Shown piece by piece: positions 18,201 to 26,747 of a stretch of 64,000 bases of DNA; the stretch's first letter is position 1; each line of letters opens with the position of its first letter. Source of the stretch: CAYWWY01 sp964462525 (GTDB lineage Bacteria; Thermotogota; Thermotogae; MWEM01); the NCBI GenBank assembly GCA_964462525.1, contig CAYWWY010000008.1:36695-100694 (forward strand), written 5' to 3'. Under the pieces are notes generated by a model. That model ran no database searches and was not told the DNA's origin. It worked only from the letters and a program-made list of their open reading frames with translations. Both the position numbers and the translations under genes were made by a program.

Positions 18201-19851
18201 AAACGAACCGAGCTTTCGGGTATTCTACGGTGGGTATGACATGGCCATGCCGTTCCGCGAACATGGGTTTGTTTTGGCGAGGCCGGGTGAAGTCTCATTT
18301 ACGAACACAATGCTTGAACAACAGCTTTCTTTTCCGATCCGGAATCGACGGATTGTGGATATGGATATTTCTGGAGAGGATTTCTTAGTGATTTTGTATG
18401 ACGACCGCATTGAGTTGATTGATCTGATCACTTCTATTAAAGTCGAACGAATCCAGGTAATCGCAAACACCCCTCTTGAAGGGGCTCAAAAGATCCGATT
18501 CACTACCGACTCACAACGGATTGTTGTGGTTCAGGATAGAGAAATCCTTTGGTACAGCCGATCTTTAGACCAATTGCTCAGTTATGAACATTCCAGTAAA
18601 ATAACGACGTGGGCAGTACCGTACGATCGGATGCGATCCCTTGTTTTTGGAGACGAAACAGGCGCGATCGGGTTTGTGGATGAAGGGGGCATCAATAATG
18701 TGCAAAGGGTTTCCAATCAGCCGATCTTGTCTGTGAGTTGGTATAATTGGGATATTTACTGGATCACTCAATCGCGGTTGGGACGAGGCACGCGGGCGAC
18801 GATTCCCTTGGAGGGCGTCGTACCGATCGCTTTGTACTCCGGCGATTTTGGAAAAAATTGGGTAGTCTTAGGAACGGGGGATGGAGAGCTGCTGATCTAT
18901 AATTCTTCTTTAGAATTGGCTGGTAGAGCTACGGCTAGCGTAAATCCCATCAAGTTGATCCGCGGTTGGGCAGGAAAGATGATTTCTATGGATCGCCAAG
19001 GAGAGCTGAAAACCTGGGATTTAGGAAGCGGGATTTCAGCAGCGACAAGAGTAGGTTTGGCAGGATCCATGGGCATTTTTTTGAAAGATGCCCAAATCCA
19101 AGTTCTTTTCGAATCGGGTCAAAGGATTCAGATCCACCCGCAAACCCTGCGAGTGACTGCAACGATGATCCAAAATCTTCGAAACCCAATTCAGGATTTT
19201 TCCTACCATCCGCCCATGTACCAAGTTCAATACGAATGGTTTCCTCATACTGCGAACGGAATCTCTGATACGCCAATTCGAACATGGATTGGTTCTGGTT
19301 TATCAGCTTGTTCACCATGGATTGTAACCTGGAGCGAAGACAATGTGCAAGTAATGAGCGCGGAAACCTTGAGGGTCGAGCGCACCTTCAAATTCGGAGA
19401 AGGAAATGACGTTTCCTTTGCAAAAATGGTTGGAGAAACCCTCGTATTCTTTTTCCGGAACTCAATGGGTATGGTGCAGGCTTTTGAACCGGGTCAGGTC
19501 TTGGTTATGAACATTTCCGAACATTCACTGGGACCAGTTCGGACGGTTTTCGGATATCAAGATTTCATCGCAATCGTTGGAAGCCAGAGAATCGCCTATT
19601 TCTCAACAGAGCGGGATGAGTTCGAACGGATTATCCCATGGCCTTTTGAGATTGATTCAGCCCGATATAACCCATCGCGGATGACATTGTATGGGTGGAA
19701 GGATGGAACGCTCCTTCAATTCCCGCTTCCTTCCGAAACCGTTTCTGTATTTAAAGGAGAATCCATTGTGGGTTTGGATTGGACTGACCGACATTTATAC
19801 CTATTGATGGAATCGGGAATGATTTGGGTCCAAGAACTGGATGAAATTTAG
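15216..19851 (+). CDS. Large secreted PEGA / VWA / beta-propeller repeat protein (split by an assembly gap)
   Basis: One gene read across a 100-N gap. Before the gap: signal peptide (1-18), a PEGA-like domain (about 22-85), a von Willebrand A domain (about 302-470, FLFLVDTSSKM, later LLTDGIDHD), then a WD40/PQQ-like propeller region (about 585-870) and tandem LVPDPxxx octapeptides. After the gap the same octapeptides continue in one open frame into a second propeller-like half of about 530 residues that ends at 19851. The frame breaks only because the gap was written as 100 bases. The metal-site motif DxSxS is imperfect (fifth position Lys). ATG 15216 has a GGGAGG site and overlaps the HD-GYP gene by 8 bp. 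A role in surface binding or periplasmic scaffolding is likely; the exact role is unknown. Confidence 0.85.
17868..18162 (+). repeat. 24-bp coding tandem repeat (LVPDPETS / LVPDPDKP)
   Basis: Four full 24-bp units precede the gap (17868, 17892, 17916, 17940) and three follow (18067, 18091, 18115), with a diverged last unit at 18139-18162. Each unit begins CTGGTACCTGA and encodes LVPDP plus three variable residues; ETS and DKP types alternate before the gap. The near-perfect DNA identity indicates recent expansion and explains why assembly stopped here. It makes a Pro/Asp-rich stalk between the two propeller regions. Confidence 0.95.
17965..18064. other. Assembly gap of 100 N
   Basis: Exactly 100 unknown bases, a conventional placeholder. 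Reading phase demands that the true missing length be a multiple of three; if only 24-bp units are missing it must equal 24k minus 3, because one base of a unit is left of the gap and two are right of it. Confidence 0.99.
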
Positions 19852-19861
19852 GAGGATGAGG

Positions 19862-20254
19862 ATGGATAGAAGAATCCGAGTATTGGTGGGCAAGCCAGGT
19901 TTGGATGGGCATGACCGAGGGGCAAAAGTCATTGCTCGGTCTTTGAGGGATGCGGGAATGGAAGTCATATACACAGGATTGCGGCAAACGCCCGAAATGA
20001 TTGTTCGCGCTGCGCTTCAAGAGGGTGTTGATGTAATCGGTCTTTCGATCCTTTCCGGCGCGCATTTGCGATTGTGCGAACGGATTATTGGGTTGTTACG
20101 CGAACACCAACAAGACCTTCCCGTATTCGTTGGAGGAATCATCCCTCAAGAGGACATAAAGCTGTTGAAAGAAATGGGCATAATTGAAGTTTTTGGACCG
20201 GGCACACCGACAATCCAAGTCATCGATAAGATCCGGGAGGTTGTAGCTGTTTGA
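19862..20254 (+). CDS. Methylmalonyl-CoA-mutase-type cobalamin-binding subunit
   Basis: About 130 residues from ATG 19862, the size of the stand-alone small B12-binding subunit of acyl-CoA mutases (McmA2/IcmB type). The motif Asp15-Gly-His17-Asp-Arg-Gly20 supplies the cobalamin ligand, followed by the family stretches GAKVIARSLRDAG, YTGLRQTPE, GLSILSGAH and FGPGTP. It must pair with a large CoA-binding subunit that is not in the window. An AGGAGG site lies six bases before the chosen start; an ATG at 19841 would overlap the previous gene and has no ribosome site. meaB follows with a TTGA stop/start overlap. Isobutyryl-CoA, methylmalonyl-CoA or ethylmalonyl-CoA mutase is possible. Confidence 0.9.
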   Translation: MDRRIRVLVGKPGLDGHDRGAKVIARSLRDAGMEVIYTGLRQTPEMIVRAALQEGVDVIGLSILSGAHLRLCERIIGLLREHQQDLPVFVGGIIPQEDIKLLKEMGIIEVFGPGTPTIQVIDKIREVVAV

Positions 20255-21159
20255 AAGGGTGGGAAGAAGACCGCGCATTGGCGAAAGCCCTGAACGAAAT
20301 TGAAAAAGGAGACCCTCCCCTCTGGCTGCCTGAAGAACGACGATCCAATGCATCAGACAGTTGGGTGATTGGAGTTACCGGAAGTCCAGGAGTTGGAAAG
20401 AGCACACTCGTAGGTGGGTTGGTGGATCTTCTTCTTTCGGAAGAACACGAGGTCGGAGTTTTGGCTGTAGACCCCACCAGTCCTTTTTCTCACGGGGCTT
20501 TCCTGGGAGATCGGATTCGGATGCAGCAAAACAGCTTGCATCCCAACCTTTTTATCCGAAGTGTCGGATCGCACGATTGTGTCGGCGGACTGAGCGAGTC
20601 GATCTTTGATATGGTTTGCGCGATGGAAGCTTATCAAAAAAAGTACATCATCATTGAAACTGTTGGAGCGGGCCAGTCTGATTTGGATATCATGTATATT
20701 GCCGATTGCATTCTGCTTGTCCTTTCCCCCGGTTCCGGTGACGAAGTGCAGATTTATAAGGCTGGAATCATGGAGATTGCCGATATTTACGCGATCAATA
20801 AAAGCGATCTTCCCGGGATAGAAAAGATGGTCCGTGATATCCAAGAACTCCTAATGGCCGAACACTCGAATGAACCTTGGAAACGGAAACTGATTTGTAC
20901 ACAAGCGTTGCGGAAAAAAGGAATCCAAGACCTGTGGGCATCGATTCAAGATCATCAAAGGATTATGCGCCAATCGGAGAAAGCCAACCGCAAACGAGAA
21001 TTGAGAGATCGGAAGCATCTAGAAGCAATCCTCCAGCAGAAGATTAAACAGCGGCTAGAACAGGTTCCCAAAGATCTTTATCCAAGCTTCCATGAACATA
21101 TGGCAACGTGTATGGACACATGGTATGCAAAGATATCCCGGGAGGGTGAGAAGGTATGA
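20251..21159 (+). CDS. meaB: MeaB/ArgK-family GTPase chaperone of B12 mutase
   Basis: 302 residues. P-loop at residues 44-52 (GSPGVGKST), switch regions around AVDPTSPFSHGAFLGDRIRM, the ETVGAGQSD element and the G4 motif NKSD. MeaB G-proteins gate adenosylcobalamin loading and protect acyl-CoA mutases from inactivation. It directly follows the B12-binding subunit, the standard arrangement. The start is a TTG overlapping the previous stop codon (TTGA), and the gene ends in an ATGA overlap with ptb. The old name argK (arginine/ornithine transport ATPase) is misleading. Confidence 0.94.
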   Translation: MKGWEEDRALAKALNEIEKGDPPLWLPEERRSNASDSWVIGVTGSPGVGKSTLVGGLVDLLLSEEHEVGVLAVDPTSPFSHGAFLGDRIRMQQNSLHPNLFIRSVGSHDCVGGLSESIFDMVCAMEAYQKKYIIIETVGAGQSDLDIMYIADCILLVLSPGSGDEVQIYKAGIMEIADIYAINKSDLPGIEKMVRDIQELLMAEHSNEPWKRKLICTQALRKKGIQDLWASIQDHQRIMRQSEKANRKRELRDRKHLEAILQQKIKQRLEQVPKDLYPSFHEHMATCMDTWYAKISREGEKV

Positions 21160-22070
21160 AGCAATTCAAGTCGATTGTCCATTCAGCCGCAAAAAAAGGG
21201 ACTGGACGCGTTGTGGTTGCTGGGGGAGATGATCCATCATCCCTTCAAGCCGTTCAGATGGCCATGCGAGAGAACATGGTGGAAGCGATTCTCGTGGGAG
21301 ACGCAAAAACCATTCAAAGAGAATGCGGGCAGATGGGATTCCATCCACAAGAAATAGTGGATGCTCAATCCCCCCAAGAGATTGCAGAAAAGAGCGTACG
21401 CGCGATCCACGAAAAAGGCGCGAATACTCTGATGAAAGGATCGATCAAGACAGCTGACCTCCTACGGGCTGTTTTGGATAAACAGTGGGGCTTGCGCAAG
21501 GCGCCGCTTCTAAGTCATGTAGCTGTGCTGGATGTACCAATATTGGACCGATTGATTTTCGTTACCGATGGGGGCATGGTGATTTATCCCACTTTGGAGG
21601 AAAAGGTGACGCTCATTCGAAATGCGGTCGAATTGGCCATGAGTCTGGGGATCCCAGTCCCCCGGGTTGCATGCATTACAGCGGTAGAAGTGGTGAATCC
21701 GTCTATGCCAGAAACGCTTGACGCAGCCCTTTTGGCTAAAATGAACGAACGAGGGCAAATTCCCGATTGCGTTGTCGAAGGGCCTTTGGGGATTGATATT
21801 GCATTGAGCGAACGAGCAGCGAAGATTAAGAAAGTCGAAAGTGTTGTGGCGGGAAAAGCAGATATTCTGTTGGTACCGGATATCCATAGCGGAAATTTCC
21901 TGGGAAAGTCTGTTGAGTACATTGGTGGGGGTACCATCGCTGGATTGATCATGGGCGCGCAAGTGCCCGTCGTGATCGTCAGCCGAGCGGATCAAGCGGA
22001 TGCGAAGTTGGCGTCTTTGGCGTTGGCAACACTCATGGCCCCAAAACAAGGAGGGAACGAAGATGCCTGA
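21156..22070 (+). CDS. ptb: Phosphate butyryltransferase
   Basis: 304 residues of the phosphate acetyl/butyryltransferase family. Typical stretches are VVVAGGDDPSSLQAV, NTLMKGSIKTADLLRAVL, PILDRLIFVTDGG, VEGPLGIDIALS and DIHSGNFLGKSVEYIGGG. It converts butyryl-CoA (or branched acyl-CoA such as isobutyryl-CoA) and phosphate to acyl phosphate, which a butyrate kinase uses to make ATP. No buk gene is in the window. Its position straight after the B12 mutase subunit and MeaB suggests that the mutase product is its substrate. ATGA overlap with meaB and an 8-bp overlap with deoC show tight coupling. Confidence 0.92.
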   Translation: MKQFKSIVHSAAKKGTGRVVVAGGDDPSSLQAVQMAMRENMVEAILVGDAKTIQRECGQMGFHPQEIVDAQSPQEIAEKSVRAIHEKGANTLMKGSIKTADLLRAVLDKQWGLRKAPLLSHVAVLDVPILDRLIFVTDGGMVIYPTLEEKVTLIRNAVELAMSLGIPVPRVACITAVEVVNPSMPETLDAALLAKMNERGQIPDCVVEGPLGIDIALSERAAKIKKVESVVAGKADILLVPDIHSGNFLGKSVEYIGGGTIAGLIMGAQVPVVIVSRADQADAKLASLALATLMAPKQGGNEDA

Positions 22071-22818
22071 CCTATTTTTTGCGGTTCGGGGATGGATCGA
22101 AAAAGCAAAACAAGAGAGCACCCCTTATGAAAGTCAAACCCGTGAATGGTCTAATCGAGAAATCGCTGAGCGAATCGAGCACACCTTATTAAAACCCTCA
22201 GCGACCCAGAAAGATATAGAAAAGCTGTGCCAAGAAGCAATACAATATGGATTTCGATCGGTGTGCGTTAACCCTTCGTATGTATCGATTTGTGGGGATC
22301 AGCTACAAGATTCCCCAGTAAAAATCGTAACAGTTGTGGGATTTCCCTTAGGGGCGACCATACCCGCAGTGAAAGGGTATGAAGCTGAGTCCGCCGTTCA
22401 AGCAGGAGCACATGAGATCGACATGGTGATCAACATCGGTCGCTTAAAGGACCAAGAGTATGACTTCATCAAATTTGAGATTGCGAAGGTAGTTAGCCAC
22501 TCGGGCAAAGCGCCTGTGAAAGTGATCATGGAAACTTCCCTGTTGGAATGGGAAGAAAAACTGGCGACTATCTATTTGGCTATAGAAAGCGGAGCCCGGT
22601 ATGTAAAAACGTCTACAGGGTTTTCTGGTGGAGGCGCCACCATCGAGGATGTTCAATTGATGCGACGGTTTTCTCCCTCTTCTATGGGTGTCAAAGCCTC
22701 CGGAGGGATCCGTTCAAAAGAAGATGCAGTTGCGATGCTTTCTGCAGGAGCGGATCTCTTAGGAACCAGCAATGGAGTGAGCATTATCGAAGGAGGAAAA
22801 GAAGGACAATCCTATTGA
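22063..22818 (+). CDS. deoC: Deoxyribose-phosphate aldolase
   Basis: 251 residues from ATG 22063. Family signature runs HTLLKPSATQKDIEKLC, GFRSVCVNPSYV, VVGFPLGATIPAVKGYEA, HEIDMVINIGRLK, KVIMETSLL and the Schiff-base lysine in YVKTSTGFSGGGAT. It cleaves 2-deoxyribose 5-phosphate to glyceraldehyde 3-phosphate and acetaldehyde in nucleoside salvage. The chosen ATG has an AAGGAGGGAACGAAG ribosome site and overlaps ptb by 8 bp; an earlier in-frame start at 22000 lies deep in ptb. The N-terminal extension of about 25 residues before the barrel is normal for many bacterial DeoC proteins. Confidence 0.95.
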   Translation: MPDLFFAVRGWIEKAKQESTPYESQTREWSNREIAERIEHTLLKPSATQKDIEKLCQEAIQYGFRSVCVNPSYVSICGDQLQDSPVKIVTVVGFPLGATIPAVKGYEAESAVQAGAHEIDMVINIGRLKDQEYDFIKFEIAKVVSHSGKAPVKVIMETSLLEWEEKLATIYLAIESGARYVKTSTGFSGGGATIEDVQLMRRFSPSSMGVKASGGIRSKEDAVAMLSAGADLLGTSNGVSIIEGGKEGQSY

Positions 22819-23768
22819 AGATGAAACACGCCATCGGATCATGTCTATTTTTTTTCCTGGGGATATGCTTCGTTTCTGGCGTTTTTGGAACTCAGATTCT
22901 TTTCTTTGCCAATCAAGAGATCCGGCGGGAAACCCTCGGGTTTATCCAGGATGCGCGGTATTCATTGGATGTCTGTGTATATGGAATCAGCGACCCAGAA
23001 GTCCTGTATATGCTTCAGGAGCGCGTGCGTCAAGGGGTGCGCGTTCGGATTATAACCGAAAACCAGAATGCCATGGAAGTGTATGGAATCCAGGGAGCTG
23101 TTGTGATCGTTGATGATGACGCAGGATTGATGCATACAAAATATATGATTTCCGACGAAACCCGTGTTTGGTGTGGTTCTGCCAATCTTACGACCACCAG
23201 TTTGGATCGCCATGCCAATCACATCTTCTTTATCGATCAACCACATCAAGTACAACGGTTTATGTTCCATTTCGAGCAGTCTTTCCTAGGAATCTTCAAA
23301 TCCCAGCGAGCTCCGGCTTATCCCAAACACGGGATCTTTTTTGGCCCCGAAGACGATCCGTTTCTTCGGATTATGGAAGTCTTAGAAACGGTTCAGCATG
23401 AGCTTTTGATTGGGGTGTATGCATTCACAGACTATCGAATTGCTAATTTCTTGATGATTCTTTCATCGAAAGGCATTCATGTTCGAACTCTGGCGGACCC
23501 TTCCTGGAACTTGAGCAATCCGTCCAGCGCCATACCCAAAATCGTTCATTTCTCTCCCGTTGTTTTGGCAAACGTAGAAGGCGCGTTATTCCATGATAAA
23601 TACATGATTGTCGATCGAACTATCGTTCTGTTTGGTTCCTATAACTTCACGGAGGCGGCAAGCAGTCGCAATGATGAAGTGCTCATGATTTCATCCGATC
23701 CAGCTTTGGTCAGTGGATTTCTCGCTCACTTTTTTTCCTTCCAACCAGATGTCGGAGGTGTTCAATGA
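22815..23768 (+). CDS. Secreted phospholipase D-family protein (two HKD motifs)
   Basis: About 317 residues with a signal peptide near the N-terminus (LFFFLGICFVSGVFG). Two HKD motifs are complete: HTKYMISD followed by GSANLT, and HDKYMIVD followed by GSYNFTE. This is the two-site layout of secreted PLD/Nuc-type phosphodiesterases, which may hydrolyse nucleic acid or phospholipid; the sequence alone does not tell. The start is probably the TTG at 22815, which overlaps the deoC stop as TTGA and sits eight bases after AAGGA; ATG 22821 is the alternative. It ends in an ATGA overlap with galK. Confidence 0.85.
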   Translation: MKMKHAIGSCLFFFLGICFVSGVFGTQILFFANQEIRRETLGFIQDARYSLDVCVYGISDPEVLYMLQERVRQGVRVRIITENQNAMEVYGIQGAVVIVDDDAGLMHTKYMISDETRVWCGSANLTTTSLDRHANHIFFIDQPHQVQRFMFHFEQSFLGIFKSQRAPAYPKHGIFFGPEDDPFLRIMEVLETVQHELLIGVYAFTDYRIANFLMILSSKGIHVRTLADPSWNLSNPSSAIPKIVHFSPVVLANVEGALFHDKYMIVDRTIVLFGSYNFTEAASSRNDEVLMISSDPALVSGFLAHFFSFQPDVGGVQ

Positions 23769-24862
23769 ATCACGTAGTAGGCTTTGCGCCCGGGAGAGCC
23801 AATATTATCGGAGAGCATGTGGATTATAATGACGGGTGGGTGTTGCCCTTTGCTGTAGACCAATACACGCGGGTGCGTCTTCAAGAAAGCCCCGATCAGA
23901 ATCATCGGGTTGTTTCTTCCTCTTTTGGAGAAGAGCTCTTTCCCACTGGGACCCTCAGGCCTTCTCATTCATGGGCGGATTACGTCAAGGGGGTCGTGCA
24001 TGTTCTTCAACAACGGTTTTCGATCGAGCTTCCCCCTCTCCTTCTGACAGTCTCTTCCGATGTGCCCATTGGAGCTGGCCTATCCAGCAGCGCTGCAATT
24101 GAGGTTGCCACTTTGTTCGCAATCGAGTCCTTTTTCGATCTGCTTTTAGAACCAAAAGAGCGCTTCTTGCTTTGCCAAAAAGCGGAAAATGATTTCGTGG
24201 GCGTTCGCTGTGGGGTTATGGACCAATTCATCTCGGTCTTCGGAAAGGAAGGATTTGCAATCTTTTTGGACACCCAATCCATGGAGTATGAGGCCATCCC
24301 TATGACCATGGAGGACGGTCAATGGTGGATCTTGAATACCCGCGTGCAACACGCCTTAGGTAGTGGGGAATACAATACGCGTAGGGTGCAATGCGAAGAA
24401 ATTCTGCATATACTCAAGAAAAATAGCTTTCGAGATATTGCTTTGGAGGACCTGAAGCGGAATCAATTGGGGGATCTATTGTATCGCAGGGCAAAGCATG
24501 TTGTGAGTGAAATGACGCGGACGGTTCATTGTAGAAAAGCTCTGGAAGAAAGGGACTGGTCAACGGTAGGAACCCTTTTATATACCACCCACGAAAGCCT
24601 TCAAAACGACTTTGAAGTCAGTTGTGAAGAGTTGGATTACATTGTTCAATACCTTAGAGATCGAGGAGTCCAGGGAGCAAGGATGATGGGAGGCGGTTTT
24701 GGGGGCAGCGTGATCGCTCTTATTCAAGAATCATTGGCCCCATCGATCGTTCCTTCTCTAGAGCGTGAGTATAAGGGAAAATTCGAAATCGATATGATGA
24801 GTTTTCCGGTTTCTCCTGCCCAAGGAGCGTATATTCAGAAAAAAGGCAGTCGAGACGTATGA
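23765..24862 (+). CDS. galK: Galactokinase
   Basis: 365 residues. The galactokinase signature (GRANIIGEHVDYNDGWVLP), the GHMP phosphate loop (GAGLSSSAAIEVA), the catalytic Asp region (GVRCGVMDQFISVFG) and the C-terminal GHMP motif (GARMMGGGFGGSVIALI) are all present. It phosphorylates galactose at C1 in the Leloir pathway. No galT or galE is nearby, and the GH42 beta-galactosidase operon that would feed it lies about 10 kb away on the other strand. ATGA overlaps tie it to the PLD gene before it and the HAD gene after it. Confidence 0.95.
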   Translation: MNHVVGFAPGRANIIGEHVDYNDGWVLPFAVDQYTRVRLQESPDQNHRVVSSSFGEELFPTGTLRPSHSWADYVKGVVHVLQQRFSIELPPLLLTVSSDVPIGAGLSSSAAIEVATLFAIESFFDLLLEPKERFLLCQKAENDFVGVRCGVMDQFISVFGKEGFAIFLDTQSMEYEAIPMTMEDGQWWILNTRVQHALGSGEYNTRRVQCEEILHILKKNSFRDIALEDLKRNQLGDLLYRRAKHVVSEMTRTVHCRKALEERDWSTVGTLLYTTHESLQNDFEVSCEELDYIVQYLRDRGVQGARMMGGGFGGSVIALIQESLAPSIVPSLEREYKGKFEIDMMSFPVSPAQGAYIQKKGSRDV

Positions 24863-25560
24863 TCCGGTTTTGTTTGTTTGATGTGTATGGCACGCTATTC
24901 TCTAACGAAGGATTGTTTCGGAACACTGCCGAACGCTTATCCCAAGTGATCCCTTCTATGCATGCGGATGATCTGGAGATCGAAGTTCAAAAGCTGTATC
25001 ACCAAGTCTTCGAACGGATCTTCCAGCAAGAAAACGCGTTCGAGTCAGAACGGACGATGTATCGTCAAGTATACGCGATTCTGCAAGAAAACTATCAGAT
25101 CCGCATTGACGTTTCCAAGTGGATGGACCAAATGTATGAGGATTTTGCGTCCAAACCCATTTATCCAGATACATTCGATACACTCCAGGAGTTTCGAGAA
25201 AAAGGATGTACGATCACTTTTTTATCCAATATCGATCAAGCCCCACTTAAGGGATTGCTCGCTCGGTATCCTGACCTTCCCTACGACTATGCTGTCAGTT
25301 CGGAGGAAGCCCGATGCTATAAGCCCCATCCAGGAATCTTCAATCGCGCGCTTTCATTGATGAATGCCTCTGTGGAAGAAACGGTGATGGTCGGGGACAA
25401 CTATCGGGCCGATATCCAGGGAGGCAAGGCTCTGGGCATGAAAACGGTTTGGATTAACCGATACAGCCCCCACCAAAGTCCTTCAGAGGACCATCCCGAT
25501 GCGGATCTACGAATCCACACCTTGGCTGAAATGGTGGAATGGATGGAACGGAAGAGATGA
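24859..25560 (+). CDS. HAD-superfamily hydrolase (subfamily IA)
   Basis: 233 residues. Motif I is FDVYGT with the nucleophile Asp8; the usual second Asp is Tyr10, as in L-2-haloacid-dehalogenase-like enzymes and some phosphatases. Motif II is FLSNID, Lys is in CYKPHPGIF and motif IV is VGDNYRADIQGG. The helical cap lies between motif I and motif II. A small-molecule phosphatase is most likely, given its place beside galK and deoC; a dehalogenase cannot be excluded. ATGA overlaps on both sides. Confidence 0.85.
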   Translation: MIRFCLFDVYGTLFSNEGLFRNTAERLSQVIPSMHADDLEIEVQKLYHQVFERIFQQENAFESERTMYRQVYAILQENYQIRIDVSKWMDQMYEDFASKPIYPDTFDTLQEFREKGCTITFLSNIDQAPLKGLLARYPDLPYDYAVSSEEARCYKPHPGIFNRALSLMNASVEETVMVGDNYRADIQGGKALGMKTVWINRYSPHQSPSEDHPDADLRIHTLAEMVEWMERKR

Positions 25561-26732
25561 ATATCTACCTAAAAGAGCAAATCGCGCCCAGAATCGCCAA
25601 CGGACATCCATGGATCTATGATAACGAAATCGCACATTCAACTGGATCGCTGGATCCTATGGGGATTGCCGATGTCTTTACGCATTCCAAACAGTTCATT
25701 GGCCGAGGATACTACAACCCACGATCCAAAATCCCCGTCCGATTGCTGACGCGTAGATTCGAAGAAATCGATGAATCTTTTATCCGCCGGACAATCCAGA
25801 AAGCCCTATCATATCGGGAGAAACTGCCATTGGCCCAAGAGTGTTGCCGTCTTTTTTTTGGCGAATCGGATGGGATTGGTGGGTTAATCATCGATCGATA
25901 TGCCGATGTGGCTGTGATCCAGGCCAATACCCTTTGGGTGGATCAAATGAAACCGGCGATTGTCCAGGCCTTGGTGGATTTCATCCACCCCAAAGCCATT
26001 TTAGAGAAAAGCGACCATTCTTCCCGGAGAAAAGAAGGACTGACCACCCAGATCGACTGGCTTTTCAACTCGGTTTCCCTTCCGCTACAGCTCTCTTTGG
26101 AAGGGTTGGTATGGGAGCTGGATCTGATTCAGGCTCAGAAGACCGGATTCTATCTCGATCAAAAGGAAAACGCCATGATTGCCTCCCGTGTCGTTTGCCC
26201 CAAAGGGAAAAGTGTTCTGGACACCTTCTGCCATACGGGAAATTTTGGGTTGCGCATGCTTCAAGCAGGAGCGAGCGATATCACCTTTGTCGATCAGGCA
26301 GAAAATGCGCTCCAGACCCTTCAAAGGAATGCGCGCATGAATGGGTTTGCGGAACAGACCTATTTCCATGGGAATGCGTTCGATCTTCTCCGAGAGTGGG
26401 ATCGATCGGGAAAAAAATGGGATGTTGTATGCCTTGATCCTCCCTCGTTTACCAAATCACGGTCCAGCCGATCAAACGCCCTTAGGGGGTATAAGGAAGT
26501 TAATGTCCGCGGACTCAAACTCCTGCGGAGTGGTGGATATCTCGTCACGTCTTCTTGCTCACAGGCCGTTTCCCGGGAGGAATTTGAAATGATGATCTAT
26601 TCCTGCATCTCTGACCTGAAAATTGGCTTGAAACTGATCCATCGAGGCGGGCAGCCCCAAGACCATCCGATCCAGATGGAAATATTTGAAACAGACTACC
26701 TAAAGTTTTATATCTTCCAAAAATCAGACTGA
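25557..26732 (+). CDS. rlmI: RlmI-like 23S rRNA cytosine-C5 methyltransferase
   Basis: 391 residues from ATG 25557. An N-terminal PUA domain (about 1-75, with GHPWIYDNEI) and an EEHEA-like middle precede a Rossmann methyltransferase (about 190-391) with VLDTFCHTGNFGLRML as SAM loop and motif IV as DPPSFTKS. The order PUA, middle, methyltransferase is that of RlmI/RlmK-type enzymes, which methylate C1962 of 23S rRNA in Escherichia coli. TSSCSQAVSREEF supplies the conserved Cys-containing motif VI. The ATG overlaps the HAD stop as ATGA; an upstream in-frame ATG at 25539 lies inside the HAD gene. Confidence 0.88.
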   Translation: MNIYLKEQIAPRIANGHPWIYDNEIAHSTGSLDPMGIADVFTHSKQFIGRGYYNPRSKIPVRLLTRRFEEIDESFIRRTIQKALSYREKLPLAQECCRLFFGESDGIGGLIIDRYADVAVIQANTLWVDQMKPAIVQALVDFIHPKAILEKSDHSSRRKEGLTTQIDWLFNSVSLPLQLSLEGLVWELDLIQAQKTGFYLDQKENAMIASRVVCPKGKSVLDTFCHTGNFGLRMLQAGASDITFVDQAENALQTLQRNARMNGFAEQTYFHGNAFDLLREWDRSGKKWDVVCLDPPSFTKSRSSRSNALRGYKEVNVRGLKLLRSGGYLVTSSCSQAVSREEFEMMIYSCISDLKIGLKLIHRGGQPQDHPIQMEIFETDYLKFYIFQKSD

Positions 26733-26747
26733 TGGAAGGAGGAACTT

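Noticed and set aside
18241..19851. A separate gene starting at ATG 18241
   Set aside because: The frame is open from the N gap through this ATG, with the same repeat peptide before it; it is the 3' half of the gene starting at 15216.
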